Source: a virus. From it: 57,726 nt of DNA. The DNA lies in IMG/VR virus record IMGVR_UViG_3300025767_000022, positions 1 through 57,726 of that record; one strand, 5' to 3'. The translations under genes and the position numbers were made by a program. Below are positions 1 through 9,952 of this stretch, piece by piece (within the stretch, counting starts at the first letter, position 1; each line of letters starts with the position of its first letter). The notes below the pieces were generated by a model. That model made no database searches. It had not been told where the DNA came from and saw only the letters and a list, made by a program, of their open reading frames with translations.

Positions 1-880
1 CAATTGGAACTCCTAATTTAGAATTAATATTATAAGTTCTAGCATCGGATTTCAACAATTTAATTTGTGGATTTGCCGCTGGTATTTGTTGTTTAACTTC
101 TTCAGTAAGAATACTAACCGAATAATCCGAATTTAATGTAATATCAAATTCTAAACTTTCATTTGGCTTTGCTATTAAAGGTTGAAGTGATTCAGCTGTT
201 GATGATATTTCAATTTGAGTTATTCGATATAATGATAAATCCGAAGATGTTATTTTATATGTTGTTCCTGCTACATCTTGATAATTTGATTTACCAATTG
301 TTGGGAAGAACTGAGCCGATTTTAATCCATTCTTTAGTACACTAACAGGCGCGCTCTTTCCAGATACAAAAATACCCAATGTATATGTAGATACTTCTTC
401 GGTAGGTGATACCGATACTTTGTTTAACTTAAACTCTAATGTTTTTGAATTGGATTCGGTTAAAGTTTGAGTTGATTGTAATTTATCACCAACATAGTAT
501 TTTAGAACAACCGATGTAGCTGTTAGTCCCAATGTTTTGCCCAATAAACTATTTTTTATTATAGTAGAACCAGCCCCATCTAATTCAATTGTATAATACT
601 CATTTGAATTATAGCCAGATTTACCAACTTTAATAGTATAGGATTGTTTAACCAAATCCTCTTTTTGGATTCTTACAGTCTTTGTGTTATATCTAACCTC
701 ATCATTTACAATTGTATCAAATGAATTTTGGTTTGAAGATATAGTGAATATGTAAGATAAATATGGTGTTTGATTTGTTGTAGAAGTAGCAGAACCTCCC
801 CCACCACCACCAAATGTTATATTGGTGTTGTCATTACTGAAAGTGGAATCATCGAAGTTTATGTATGTAGGTGCTGCCAT
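1..880 (-). CDS. Phage structural protein, C-terminus cut by window edge
   Basis: An open frame runs from an ATG at 880 to the window edge without a stop (293 codons visible). The product begins MAAPTYINFD and has a run of six glycines near residue 25, followed by beta-rich, Thr/Ser-rich sequence without recognisable catalytic motifs. It is the last visible gene of the baseplate/tail operon and has the ATATTTATA late-type motif just upstream (885-893). Its position after the wedge genes and its composition suggest a tail or baseplate accessory protein. The family is not recognised. Confidence 0.7.
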   Translation of the reverse strand, partial: MAAPTYINFDDSTFSNDNTNITFGGGGGGSATSTTNQTPYLSYIFTISSNQNSFDTIVNDEVRYNTKTVRIQKEDLVKQSYTIKVGKSGYNSNEYYTIELDGAGSTIIKNSLLGKTLGLTATSVVLKYYVGDKLQSTQTLTESNSKTLEFKLNKVSVSPTEEVSTYTLGIFVSGKSAPVSVLKNGLKSAQFFPTIGKSNYQDVAGTTYKITSSDLSLYRITQIEISSTAESLQPLIAKPNESLEFDITLNSDYSVSILTEEVKQQIPAANPQIKLLKSDARTYNINSKLGVPI

Positions 881-884
881 TCGT

Positions 885-893
885 TATAAATAT
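885..893 (-). promoter_or_regulatory. Late-type motif ATATTTATA
   Basis: Nine-base motif on the minus strand, 5 nt before the start of the C-terminally cut structural gene. Confidence 0.5.
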
Positions 894-902
894 TTTTATT
901 TC

Positions 903-2069
903 TTATTTAATGTAATTCATTAATGTATTTCGACCACCACCAGAAATAACTTTACCTTGTTTTACCAAAGTTTTTGTTTTACTCTTAATTGGATTTGGTG
1001 TTGAGAATACCGGCATAGGTAATTCTTTTGGAACCTCTTCCATTATTTTATTTTCTAACTCGATTTCTTTTGTTTGAATTGCCTTTTTCTTAGTAACAGT
1101 AACTACCGAATCTTTTGGGTTAATAATTACATCACTTTCTCTTCTTTGTAGAACAGATGAAGTTTTATCAACACTCTCATCGAATACCGTATCAACTTCA
1201 GTTTGAGATTGAATTGTTCTTTTTGGTAAATACAATTCAATACATTCTATCAATATTCTTTGTGCAATTTTGAACACATCATCCTTTGATAATTGAATAG
1301 ATGATTTTATCGGTTTTGGATTTCCATAATTTATATCATTAATAGAGGAATATCTATTTGTGAATTCATAAATCATTGCCTCCATAAATTTGTTATAGAT
1401 TCTAGTCATCATTGTATCAAACCCAGCTATACCAAATTCAGATACTAATTTATTATACCATTTATCAGTATATACCTTTTTAATAAATGAATCAATTTCG
1501 GACGGGTTAATACTTTCGATAAATGAGGATATGTATGGAGCAACATCATCTCTGAAATCACCACCATTAACCATTACACCAAATCTTTGTAGTAAATCAG
1601 TTTTCTTAGATACCTCATTAACTAATGGTAATAACTTTACCTCAGTTCTGGATGGGGATATTTCTTTAATCCACAATTTTTCATTTGGTGATTCAAATCC
1701 AACTCTTTTATTTAATAAAGTAATTTGAGTTTTGAAAATACCATTATTATATCCAGCTTCTCTTATCAATCTTTCAACATCAATAAAGTATTCTTTTGGA
1801 AATTGGAAAGCTTGAAGATAAGTTCCTTCGGGTATTAAAATATAATCTCTTATATTTTGTGAGTTGAATGGAATGTATTTAACCAATTCACCAAATTCTC
1901 CTTGTGGTAGTTGGTTATCATTTGCATCATATAAGATAAATTCAATCATATCCGAATCCGAAAATCCGAAGAATGATTGTAGGGTTCCCTCTTCGAAGAT
2001 TTGCCTATCCTTCGAACTGATTCGGTATCCTTTATTATCTAATATTTCTTTGAATGATTTAATTGCCAT
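903..2069 (-). CDS. Baseplate/tail structural protein, unrecognised family
   Basis: A 388-residue protein starting MAIKSFKEIL. There is no signal peptide or membrane segment. The first 250 residues look globular and mixed alpha/beta. The last 100 residues are charged and rich in Lys/Glu/Val, and end in a short basic tail (GGGRNTLMNYIK). It lies 11 nt downstream of the coiled-coil structural gene in the same operon. A wedge or tail-completion role is inferred from position only. Confidence 0.65.
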   Translation of the reverse strand: MAIKSFKEILDNKGYRISSKDRQIFEEGTLQSFFGFSDSDMIEFILYDANDNQLPQGEFGELVKYIPFNSQNIRDYILIPEGTYLQAFQFPKEYFIDVERLIREAGYNNGIFKTQITLLNKRVGFESPNEKLWIKEISPSRTEVKLLPLVNEVSKKTDLLQRFGVMVNGGDFRDDVAPYISSFIESINPSEIDSFIKKVYTDKWYNKLVSEFGIAGFDTMMTRIYNKFMEAMIYEFTNRYSSINDINYGNPKPIKSSIQLSKDDVFKIAQRILIECIELYLPKRTIQSQTEVDTVFDESVDKTSSVLQRRESDVIINPKDSVVTVTKKKAIQTKEIELENKIMEEVPKELPMPVFSTPNPIKSKTKTLVKQGKVISGGGRNTLMNYIK

Positions 2070-2080
2070 CTTTTTATATT

Positions 2081-3190
2081 TTATTTACCACCATCTCTTC
2101 GTTGAGTAGCTGAACTACTTGTATCTTGTCCAACAATTGATTTAGCCGTATAAGTACTTCCCCAAGTATCTTTTCTCTTAACCTCTTTGAAGTATTTAAC
2201 AGGAAGTGTAAGAGAATCACCAGATGTTGTTTTGATGATAAGATTCTTTTCGTAGATTTTATTTCTATCACTTTGACCCCCAACATTAATTGCGTTCCAT
2301 TTGAACTCAACAGTTGTTACACCAGCTGTTCCAGCCGAGCGAGCCGGTACCTTAAATGGACCCGGTGCAGTTAACCAAGATGGTGCTCCTTCAATTGTAA
2401 ATGTTTGTTCAACATCTGAGAAGTTGAAGAATGCTACTCTTGGTCCATTAATCATATTAAACTTATTATCATTGTAAGTTTCAATATACATACCCAATAC
2501 CGATTGGTTACCAACTAAGTTTGGAGATATTCTCCAACCAGCATTTTCGGTTTGTTCGAAGAATCCATTGATACCTTCGATAGCCGTTTGAGCCGCTTGT
2601 TGTTTTTCGTTTTCAATCGTTAATTGTTTTTGAACTCTAAACGATTCTTGCAATGCTTGAATTCTAGCAGTTAACGATACTCTTTCAACTGCTTCGTTAA
2701 TTGAGTTTTGAATTGCGTTGGATAAATCAATTGTAGTAGATGCTACTTGTTTATTAGCGGTAGTTGATTGTGTTTCAGCAACACTTGCTTTTAACTTTTC
2801 ATTATCAACCTCAACTCTTAAACTTTCGGAAACAATTTCTAATTGAGTAACTTTAGATTGTAAATCTAATACATTTGAAGTTAATCTCTGAACTTCCAAT
2901 GTTAAATCATTTATTGATTGAGTTGCTACATTATAAATTGAACGAAGAACAGTATCAGGTTGAGGAGTTGGTGTTTGTGGAATTAACTCAAATATAGTTG
3001 TATCTAATGATTTTTTTAATTCATCAGTATTATAATTTGGTCTTACCAACTTTCCACTAATAATACCATCGGTTAAATCCGATTGTTCGAAAAGACGTAC
3101 ACCGGCTTCGTTCTTCTGCTTTAAGGCATTAGAACCACTTACTAAAATTTTCCCAACTTGGGATTCATTCTTCAAACCGGCGTTCTTCAT
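2081..3190 (-). CDS. Coiled-coil baseplate/tail structural protein
   Basis: A 369-residue protein. Residues about 100-215 form a long heptad-type coiled coil rich in Leu/Val/Gln/Glu (for example SINDLTLEVQRLTSNVLDLQ). A beta-rich C-terminal domain (about 225-345) carries the segment GRVAFFNFSD-like 'GPRVAFFNFSDVEQTFTIEG'. This fits a trimeric elongated phage structural protein. It begins 2 nt after the stop of the DNRLRE-like gene. The exact counterpart among T4 wedge or fibre proteins is not identifiable by eye. Confidence 0.65.
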   Translation of the reverse strand: MKNAGLKNESQVGKILVSGSNALKQKNEAGVRLFEQSDLTDGIISGKLVRPNYNTDELKKSLDTTIFELIPQTPTPQPDTVLRSIYNVATQSINDLTLEVQRLTSNVLDLQSKVTQLEIVSESLRVEVDNEKLKASVAETQSTTANKQVASTTIDLSNAIQNSINEAVERVSLTARIQALQESFRVQKQLTIENEKQQAAQTAIEGINGFFEQTENAGWRISPNLVGNQSVLGMYIETYNDNKFNMINGPRVAFFNFSDVEQTFTIEGAPSWLTAPGPFKVPARSAGTAGVTTVEFKWNAINVGGQSDRNKIYEKNLIIKTTSGDSLTLPVKYFKEVKRKDTWGSTYTAKSIVGQDTSSSATQRRDGGK

Positions 3191-3191
3191 A

Positions 3192-4256
3192 TTATCCTAC
3201 AACACTAAATGTATAATCCTCATCAAAGAAGTATGGAGTTCCATCTATTACAACTTTGAAATCAATTTTATATACTCTATCAGCTTCCCAATTGGTTAAG
3301 TTTAACTTAAAATAGTTTCCATCAACATCACAACTTAGTTTTGTGTAATCGCTATAAGGAACAATTACATCACCACTATGATAATCGGATATCTGATAGT
3401 AAGATGTTGTTGGTAAGAACTTAGAAATACCATATTGTGCAGTTGAACTAAATGTTTTAACTGGATATAAATCTCTACCAACTACTCTTAGTTTGTGAGT
3501 AGAGTTTACTTTATATTCTTTCTTAAAGTTTCTAATTCCAACTTTGATTTCTTCCGATGTCAATTCGGTTAATGAACCAGTTGCAAATGAACTATCATCC
3601 CAACCAATTCTTAATTTTGGTTGATGGATGGTATTTGTTTCTTTACTGAAGAATCTAAGGATACCATAATCATTCGTATCATTTTCATTCTCAAATGGAA
3701 GTTTAACTATTAAACCATCGTTTGGAATTGAACCACTAACCCAATCCTCAACAATATCTTTAATATCCATATTGATATCTTTACTTAGATATTCAAAGTT
3801 TTGAGTTCCAAATACAGTATAATAGAATGTTCCACCCTTACCCTCATATGAACCAGTAGATTCTGCTACAAATTCATTTAATGGCAACCATCTTAGAGTA
3901 GAATCACCTTCTCTATTATTCCAAGTTACACCAGCGGTTGAAATGGTATCAAATCGAGTACCATTACCCATTTCCCAACTTTGAGAAACTGGATATACTT
4001 CGATTGTAAATTGTAATGGTAATTCTTCAGATTCAGTTTCTCTCATAATAAGAGTTGCCTCATCTAAGATTACATCACCACTAACAATACTTTGTGAAAG
4101 TGGTGTAATATCGAATTTAAGGAGTGCTCTGGATACATCTTTGATGTTACCATAATAAACCTTACTAACCTCTAATACCTCATCTAAACCACAATTCTGG
4201 TCGGGTTGTTGTAAGTAAACCGATGCATCTTTTGATGCTGTTAAAAAGTAATACAT
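3192..4256 (-). CDS. DNRLRE-like baseplate wedge-associated protein
   Basis: A 354-residue protein. Residues about 8-210 resemble the DNRLRE/disaggregatase-type beta-sandwich: an N-terminal Ala-Ser-Val-Tyr strand, then SRALLKFDITPL, then TLIMRETES, a VTWNN motif near residue 110, and a C-terminal LRFFSKETN...PKLRIGW strand. The C-terminal 130 residues are a separate beta-rich domain. Its start overlaps the gp6-like gene by one base, so the two are probably translationally coupled. In this context it probably decorates the baseplate. That is inference, because DNRLRE domains are otherwise surface or carbohydrate-associated. Confidence 0.6.
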   Translation of the reverse strand: MYYFLTASKDASVYLQQPDQNCGLDEVLEVSKVYYGNIKDVSRALLKFDITPLSQSIVSGDVILDEATLIMRETESEELPLQFTIEVYPVSQSWEMGNGTRFDTISTAGVTWNNREGDSTLRWLPLNEFVAESTGSYEGKGGTFYYTVFGTQNFEYLSKDINMDIKDIVEDWVSGSIPNDGLIVKLPFENENDTNDYGILRFFSKETNTIHQPKLRIGWDDSSFATGSLTELTSEEIKVGIRNFKKEYKVNSTHKLRVVGRDLYPVKTFSSTAQYGISKFLPTTSYYQISDYHSGDVIVPYSDYTKLSCDVDGNYFKLNLTNWEADRVYKIDFKVVIDGTPYFFDEDYTFSVVG

Positions 4257-6289
4257 TATCTAGCCCTCCCTTTTATATCCGCATTTGGAAATTTGATTTC
4301 GAAAACTGATGGGTCTAAAGATGGATATAAAATCTTATCTTTAATTGCCGCTTGAATATTATATGAGTTTGGTGAATATTGCCCACCACACTTATTTACA
4401 ATTTCTAATTTCGGAACCGAACTAACTCCATCAACATTTGCGATGATTAATTCCAATTCACTTAAATTGATTGTTTGATTGAATGACCAATTGTTGATAT
4501 CAAAGTAATCCTTCAATTCTTGAATACATTGAGTTACAACTTCAGATTTGTTGTAATTGTTGTATGTTATAATTTCAAAGTTAATACCAATGTTAATAAT
4601 GAATCCATCGTTAATGTTTACACCATCGGTAAGAATTTTGTATTCGTTTAAGTAAGTTTTTAAGTTCTCTTTTACTGCTGAATTAAGAACATCCAATTTA
4701 CCATCTGCATTATACCCCAATAAATAAAGGTTAATTGCAAATGGATTATTCTTTTCATTCTCATTAGATGTTTTTCCAATTAAGAATTTCTGAAGTTCTT
4801 GTTGAACTGATTTTCTATCTGGTTCTTCATTATCTGGCTTCTCCACAAAACTCATTACCAAATCGGTAAACTCTTGTAGAGCTTTTGGTGAACTTAAAAT
4901 TGAAGATGGTGAGTTGTTATCTAAGGTACCATCTGCGGTAGCGTAAGCCTTTGCAATTGAACCATACTTAGTTGGCATCGATAATACTCTAACTTGATAA
5001 TCCTTTGAGGTAACTGCTCTATTTTGAGAACCAAAGTTTGCCAATGCGTTCTCTCTAATCTCATCGATAGTTTCACCACCTCTACCACCAGTTGCAGGAA
5101 CTTCGTTATCAATTGCTACCGAATTTTTGGTTGAGTTATACAATGCTAATTCAGTTTGAGTGAATAATTGAGTATCCTCTTCAAATTCAATCGAACTGAT
5201 TTTAGTTATCGTTCCCTTTGCTACATTAGATTCTACACCACCACCAACTAAATACTTTACCGTAAGTGTTGTGTTTGCTGGTGATGTTCCGTATGTTTTT
5301 GTTTTCAAAAAGTTTGTTGGGTCGAATGATTCTTCCAATCTACTAATTGAGTTTGGTAATCCCAATCCAACATTTTTAAGATTTGGAATTAGTTGTTCAT
5401 CGGATGCCGATGGGTCTCCTGCTCCAAATTGAATAGTTGTTGTACTATCACCATTTACTTTCTTAACAAATCTCTTTGGAGTTTTGATAGTTTTAAGAAT
5501 GTAAGGTACTGTTGATTTGAATTGATAAAGGTCTGGGTCATTTGATTCAGTATTTGGATAATCCACAAATACCATTTCTTGTGCCAAATAAGGAACCTCA
5601 TACCATTTGTTTCCGTTTGAATCTCTTATATCGTAGATATCAATAATATTGGTTTCTAATAAATCTACTTTATTAAATGCCTGATATGAACCAAATGTGA
5701 ATTCCTGCGTTACAACTTCTGCTGAAATTGTTTGAACAAATTTCTTAACCAAATAAAGAGATGCTTCACCAGTAACCGAATCGGTTTGGTAAATTGTAAT
5801 TTCTCTATCCATATCATCTGAAAAATCAACTACATCTTTTGTAATGAAAGATACACCATTTGTAGATGTTGCTCTCATACCTTCTTTTATAGTCAACAAA
5901 TACTTTGGGTCATATGTGTTGTTTACACCACTTCCAATGGATGGAACTAATTGGTAAACCGAAAGGGTTGTTACCGCAGGTGATGTTACTTTTGGTTGGT
6001 ATCCCAAATATTGTGAAAGCGATATTACATTTTCAATATCCTCCGCATGAACCATTAAAGATTCTTTTAGAGTATCATCAATATAATATGAAAGTGAATC
6101 ACCAATATAAGATGCCATCTCAATGAACATCATACCTGGAGATGATTCGTTAAAATCAGAATAAGTTTGTGGGAAATAAGCTTTAGCAAACTCAATTAAG
6201 TTTCCTCTGAATTGAGCAAAATCTTTATTGAGGTATTTTATATCCTTACCCCTATTCTTAAAGTTTTTATTTGTTTTAGTAATTGCCAT
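4256..6289 (-). CDS. Baseplate wedge protein, gp6/baseplate J family
   Basis: A 677-residue protein of the gp6-like/baseplate J class, which forms the ring of the wedge in contractile tails. The N-terminus contains the hallmark 'FNESSPGMMFIEMASYIGDSLSYYIDDTL' region (about residues 45-75), typical of gp6-like proteins. A J-like core follows, with GGRGGETIDEIRENA near residue 400 and TSKDYQVRVLSMP near residue 428. It directly follows the gp25-like gene with a 6-nt gap, the same order as in many T4-like and Mu-like phages. Confidence 0.88.
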   Translation of the reverse strand: MAITKTNKNFKNRGKDIKYLNKDFAQFRGNLIEFAKAYFPQTYSDFNESSPGMMFIEMASYIGDSLSYYIDDTLKESLMVHAEDIENVISLSQYLGYQPKVTSPAVTTLSVYQLVPSIGSGVNNTYDPKYLLTIKEGMRATSTNGVSFITKDVVDFSDDMDREITIYQTDSVTGEASLYLVKKFVQTISAEVVTQEFTFGSYQAFNKVDLLETNIIDIYDIRDSNGNKWYEVPYLAQEMVFVDYPNTESNDPDLYQFKSTVPYILKTIKTPKRFVKKVNGDSTTTIQFGAGDPSASDEQLIPNLKNVGLGLPNSISRLEESFDPTNFLKTKTYGTSPANTTLTVKYLVGGGVESNVAKGTITKISSIEFEEDTQLFTQTELALYNSTKNSVAIDNEVPATGGRGGETIDEIRENALANFGSQNRAVTSKDYQVRVLSMPTKYGSIAKAYATADGTLDNNSPSSILSSPKALQEFTDLVMSFVEKPDNEEPDRKSVQQELQKFLIGKTSNENEKNNPFAINLYLLGYNADGKLDVLNSAVKENLKTYLNEYKILTDGVNINDGFIINIGINFEIITYNNYNKSEVVTQCIQELKDYFDINNWSFNQTINLSELELIIANVDGVSSVPKLEIVNKCGGQYSPNSYNIQAAIKDKILYPSLDPSVFEIKFPNADIKGRAR

Positions 6290-6295
6290 ATCTTA

Positions 6296-6724
6296 TTATC
6301 CCTGTGCTGTGAAGGTTACTTCATTTAGTTGTGCGTTTTCTCCAACTCTAAATGTTAGCGAAACATTTATTCTATTATTATCTTTCAATTCATCAGTTGC
6401 CTCAATGTTAATTTCATCAATTACTACATATGGTAACCATTGTTCAATTGATTCGTTAATAGCATCTTCAATCTTACCTTCAAAATCAGATGTGTTTGGT
6501 TCAAACAATAATTCCTGCAATCCACTTCCAAATTCAGGTTGTAGGATTCGTTCACCCCTTTTAGTTAATAATAGATTTTTTATATTTGATTTAACTTGGT
6601 CTATGGTTTGGTAGGTTTGAGTAAATGTATTATTTCCAAATTGTAAAGGCAATGAAATTCCAATCGCATAACTACTATACGATGGTGTATCCTTTACTAC
6701 TTTTGAACCTAATTCTATTGCCAT
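6296..6724 (-). CDS. Baseplate wedge protein, gp25/GPW family
   Basis: A 142-residue protein of normal length for the GPW/gp25 family. Diagnostic motifs are TKRGER at residues 54-59, followed by QPEFGSGLQELLFEP, and a C-terminal 'INVSLTFRVGENAQ' strand. In the family this protein forms part of the wedge core that joins the sheath-initiation complex. It ends 6 nt before the gp6-like gene and lies 4 nt downstream of a 182-residue gene. Confidence 0.9.
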   Translation of the reverse strand: MAIELGSKVVKDTPSYSSYAIGISLPLQFGNNTFTQTYQTIDQVKSNIKNLLLTKRGERILQPEFGSGLQELLFEPNTSDFEGKIEDAINESIEQWLPYVVIDEINIEATDELKDNNRINVSLTFRVGENAQLNEVTFTAQG

Positions 6725-6728
6725 TTAC

Positions 6729-7277
6729 TTATTCCATTCCAGGTCTCCACGGACCTTTCTTTTTATCCATTGCTTTCATCAAACCACTATAATCCCTATT
6801 CAATGCCTTATCTAAAGCAGGTACTCCAGTTTGAACACCTAACCCTTGAGGTCTAGCTCCACCCATCATATCACCATATCCCATCTTAGCTGCGATATTA
6901 CTTGCTCCCAATAAGTGTGCATCATTTGAATTAAAAGTCATTGTTCCAGATGATACTTCCATTGGTGCACCAGCATAAGGTGATTGTGTATGTTGAGTTC
7001 CATTAAAAGGTTGTGTTTGATTAAGAATTTCGTTTATCACTGGATTCTTACTTAACATCCTTTGTGGTTGTGCTACTATATGTGGTTCGGCAACTACTTC
7101 ATCCATAAATGTTGGTTGAGCAGGTGCTGGTTTTAGAGCTTCTCTTAGTTGTTTGTTTTCTTTCAACAATTTAGCCATCTCAGCCTTCACACCCTCTTTA
7201 ACAAGGCGTGGTAGGACAGCTTTAATTTCTTCCTTTACAATAATTTGTATTGCTTTTACTAATTTATCGGTATCCAT
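6729..7277 (-). CDS. Putative baseplate hub/assembly protein
   Basis: A 182-residue protein with an N-terminal amphipathic helical segment (about 1-48, rich in Lys/Glu/Leu/Val). A Pro/Gln-rich linker and a Gly/Met-rich C-terminal half follow, ending KKKGPWRPGME. No catalytic motif is visible. A late-type ATATTTATA motif lies 30 nt upstream at 7307-7315. Placement between the CHAP hub gene and gp25 suggests a baseplate assembly or small structural protein. The family is not recognised. Confidence 0.6.
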   Translation of the reverse strand: MDTDKLVKAIQIIVKEEIKAVLPRLVKEGVKAEMAKLLKENKQLREALKPAPAQPTFMDEVVAEPHIVAQPQRMLSKNPVINEILNQTQPFNGTQHTQSPYAGAPMEVSSGTMTFNSNDAHLLGASNIAAKMGYGDMMGGARPQGLGVQTGVPALDKALNRDYSGLMKAMDKKKGPWRPGME

Positions 7278-7306
7278 TACTTTTTTGGTATTTGTTTTCC
7301 TCTCCC

Positions 7307-7315
7307 TATAAATAT
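7307..7315 (-). promoter_or_regulatory. Late-type motif ATATTTATA
   Basis: On the minus strand, followed by GGGAGAGG, 30 nt before the 182-residue baseplate gene. Confidence 0.55.
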
Positions 7316-7334
7316 TTGTTTTAGGTTTTTTTGA

Positions 7335-8711
7335 TTATATACACCCAGGCGGTATAACATAACCCACAATTCCCTTCTTAGGACTTTTTGAAAAACACCC
7401 ACATCCGTTTCTATCGAACCCACCACCAGATGTATTTCCTTCGATTGTTGTTATTCTACCATCAGGTAATACGCTGGATACAACACCTATGTGATGTGCA
7501 TGAGCAGCGGTTCCATATAATACAGCTGCACCAACTACTGGTTTTGTTGACCAGTATCCGTTTTTCTTTGCCCAAACTACCCAATTCTGACATCCAGCTG
7601 CACCCGGTGGAGTTGGTAATCCAGCTTCTTTCCACCAAGTTGTAACTGCTGCTGCACACCAATAATATCCACTACCATCTTTCTGAACTTTGGCTTGGTT
7701 GTTTAATCCACAATTCTTTAACATAGCATCAATTCTACCTGGTCTATTGAATCTCTGTCCGCCAGGGAATCCACCATAGTTTTTGCCCGGTGGAGTACCT
7801 GTTTCAACAATACCAATATCCTTTTTAGCGATACTTACAATCTTTAATCCTATTTCACATTTAGAATCACTAATCTCAGTTAACCCATCAACCTCTTCTT
7901 CAGTTAAATCAACATCAGCTGCGCTCTTTTCTCCACTAACAATTTCATCTTGCTTTAATGCAACATAATCTTCAGCGGTTTCTTTTTCCGCATATGTTAG
8001 GGAACCATCTTCTAACATAGCTTCAGCTTCCAACTTTTCAGCTGCGGCTGCTTCTAATTGTTCTTGTGATAAAGTTGTTGATGGTGCTTCATCTAACTTA
8101 GCCAATGCAGCTGCGGCTGCGGCTGGAACTGCTATTGATGGTGCCGAAGGTGGAACATTGTATCCTGTCCAAACAATTACACCCGGCGATGGGATTGGTG
8201 TTGGGACGGATGGATATAATGATGTTGTTTGTATGATACCTGATACCGTTGTTAAATGTAAAGTTGCCGCTGAAATAAATTGGTCAACTATAAGTGAGGT
8301 ATTGTTGTTTGGTGATAGGGGTGGTTGTGGAGTCCAAACTCCGGGGCTAGTAACTAAGTTTGAGTTTACTACTATGTTCTGAACTGAACCTGGTGCTGGG
8401 ATTACGGGTATTGGAAATTGGTTCAATGTTGCCCCAGTCCAATAAGCCTGAACACCTTTACCAAATTCGGTTATTAAACTAAATACAGATGATGGTGATG
8501 ATTGTCCTTGTAACAAAGCCACCTTAAATAAAGATTCCATTAGGGATACATTTCCGTTTTGGACTGATATAAGATTTATATTATCTCTGCCTAATTTAAT
8601 TGCTTTATCGTATTCAGTTGCCCATAGGTTTGCTACAAATTCAATACTGTCTATGTTTTCAGGTGAATCTGCTCTTCGTAATATATTTGATTTGAAAGTA
8701 GCCCAAGACAT
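7335..8711 (-). CDS. Baseplate hub protein with C-terminal CHAP peptidase domain
   Basis: A 458-residue protein. Residues 1-130 resemble a phage structural domain with no known catalytic motif. Residues about 190-280 are a low-complexity Ala/Glu/Pro stalk. Residues about 290-458 form a CHAP amidase/endopeptidase domain with the expected triad: Cys352 in YYWCAAAV, His407 in HAHHIGVV and Asn426 in IEGN. CHAP domains cleave peptidoglycan peptides, so this is probably the virion-associated local wall-digesting enzyme, a role played by the gp5 lysozyme in T4. It overlaps the end of the spike gene by one base. Confidence 0.85.
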   Translation of the reverse strand: MSWATFKSNILRRADSPENIDSIEFVANLWATEYDKAIKLGRDNINLISVQNGNVSLMESLFKVALLQGQSSPSSVFSLITEFGKGVQAYWTGATLNQFPIPVIPAPGSVQNIVVNSNLVTSPGVWTPQPPLSPNNNTSLIVDQFISAATLHLTTVSGIIQTTSLYPSVPTPIPSPGVIVWTGYNVPPSAPSIAVPAAAAAALAKLDEAPSTTLSQEQLEAAAAEKLEAEAMLEDGSLTYAEKETAEDYVALKQDEIVSGEKSAADVDLTEEEVDGLTEISDSKCEIGLKIVSIAKKDIGIVETGTPPGKNYGGFPGGQRFNRPGRIDAMLKNCGLNNQAKVQKDGSGYYWCAAAVTTWWKEAGLPTPPGAAGCQNWVVWAKKNGYWSTKPVVGAAVLYGTAAHAHHIGVVSSVLPDGRITTIEGNTSGGGFDRNGCGCFSKSPKKGIVGYVIPPGCI

Positions 8712-9952
8712 TATGAAGTTTTATTTAATTCACTCAATGTAGTTTTTAATTGAGATTTTATTTTTTGGAATGTAGCAATATTAGTAGGACCTGTTGCTGA
8801 TGGACCTGATGGGGTTAGGAATACTTGAGCTTCAATTGCATCTATTAATTGAGTTAATAAATCTACTAAAGTTTCTCCCCTAACTAATGATTCTAAATTT
8901 TGATTACCTAAATTAATATTCCCATTACCAGTATTTAGGTTAACACTTTTATCATTTGTAGTTACATTTATATTATCACCAACATTTGCCTCAATACCAA
9001 ATTTATTATCAATTGATAACCACCCATCTGATATAAATCCGTAATTTTTCTTTGAGTAAAAAATCATTTCAGCATTTTTAGATGAAATGATAACTCTACC
9101 AGAATTCAAAAGAAGTTGGTCTCCCAATAACTCCGATGGGTAATCTCTAAATGTGGTTGGGGATGTTTCAAAATCAGTTGAACCTTTATCATCAACTGTT
9201 CCTGGCTGAAATGGTAGTTTATATTGGTTAGAACCCAATACTATAATTGTTCCATCTCTGTTTACATCTTCTTCAGTAGATTCACCAAATATCTTTTTAA
9301 GAGATTCACCACTTTCAGAATTTCTTAATATAATCGTTGGTGAAAATTCATTATCAGAGTTGTTGTAAGCGGAAAATCTAATCGATTGACCAAATCTACT
9401 TTCTATTAAAGTATCTCCTTCATACAACTTTAATTTATGAATATTTGAATTTTTTTCAAAGTATTTTCCATATCCATCATATTCTGTACTTGAATCAGCA
9501 TTACTTCTAGCGATTCCCGTTTGTTGAACTGTTGAATATGAAGATGCTTTCTTTTGCTGATTCTTATCTTTTGAAAATGTATTTGTTATAGTTGTTTCAG
9601 ATGAACCTATATTGGGAGTTGGTGATGGAGTTACTCTCTCATACATCATACCATTACCTTCAACATCTATCATTCTTACCAATTCATTTTTAACTGGTAA
9701 TGATGTATAATTTTTATTATAAGGAACTGCTAATGGTAAATACTCATCCGATTTGGTGGTTGAGTTTTGTAATCTATATTGAATTGAACCAATATACTTG
9801 CTTCGTTCACCTTCAGGTATTTCTAAATCTTTTAGAATATCATCATCAATATCCAACACAACGGCATATACAACCCCCATTGTGGTTTTATTATCCGAAC
9901 CACCTTTTGATGTTTTAGTTGCTTGTATTGATGAGTTTCTATTATTAAACAT
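8711..9952 (-). CDS. Baseplate spike/hub protein, gp5-like OB-fold
   Basis: A 413-residue protein. Residues about 25-105 (MGVVYAVVLDIDDD...ELVRMIDVEG) fit the OB-fold entry domain of phage spikes. The middle contains 'ESRFGQSIRFSAYNN', a segment common in gp5/VgrG-like proteins. Residues about 320-360 are a short repetitive beta segment (INVTTNDKSVNLNTGNGNIN), followed by a helical tail. The lysozyme domain of T4 gp5 is missing. That activity appears to have moved to the neighbouring CHAP protein. It starts immediately after the upstream gene stop. Confidence 0.75.
   Translation of the reverse strand: MFNNRNSSIQATKTSKGGSDNKTTMGVVYAVVLDIDDDILKDLEIPEGERSKYIGSIQYRLQNSTTKSDEYLPLAVPYNKNYTSLPVKNELVRMIDVEGNGMMYERVTPSPTPNIGSSETTITNTFSKDKNQQKKASSYSTVQQTGIARSNADSSTEYDGYGKYFEKNSNIHKLKLYEGDTLIESRFGQSIRFSAYNNSDNEFSPTIILRNSESGESLKKIFGESTEEDVNRDGTIIVLGSNQYKLPFQPGTVDDKGSTDFETSPTTFRDYPSELLGDQLLLNSGRVIISSKNAEMIFYSKKNYGFISDGWLSIDNKFGIEANVGDNINVTTNDKSVNLNTGNGNINLGNQNLESLVRGETLVDLLTQLIDAIEAQVFLTPSGPSATGPTNIATFQKIKSQLKTTLSELNKTS

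Noticed and set aside
885-893. T4-type late promoter TATAAATA on the plus strand
   Set aside because: TATAAATA on the plus strand would point away from the minus-strand genes that follow. The motif must act in the reverse complement sense (ATATTTATA) or not at all.
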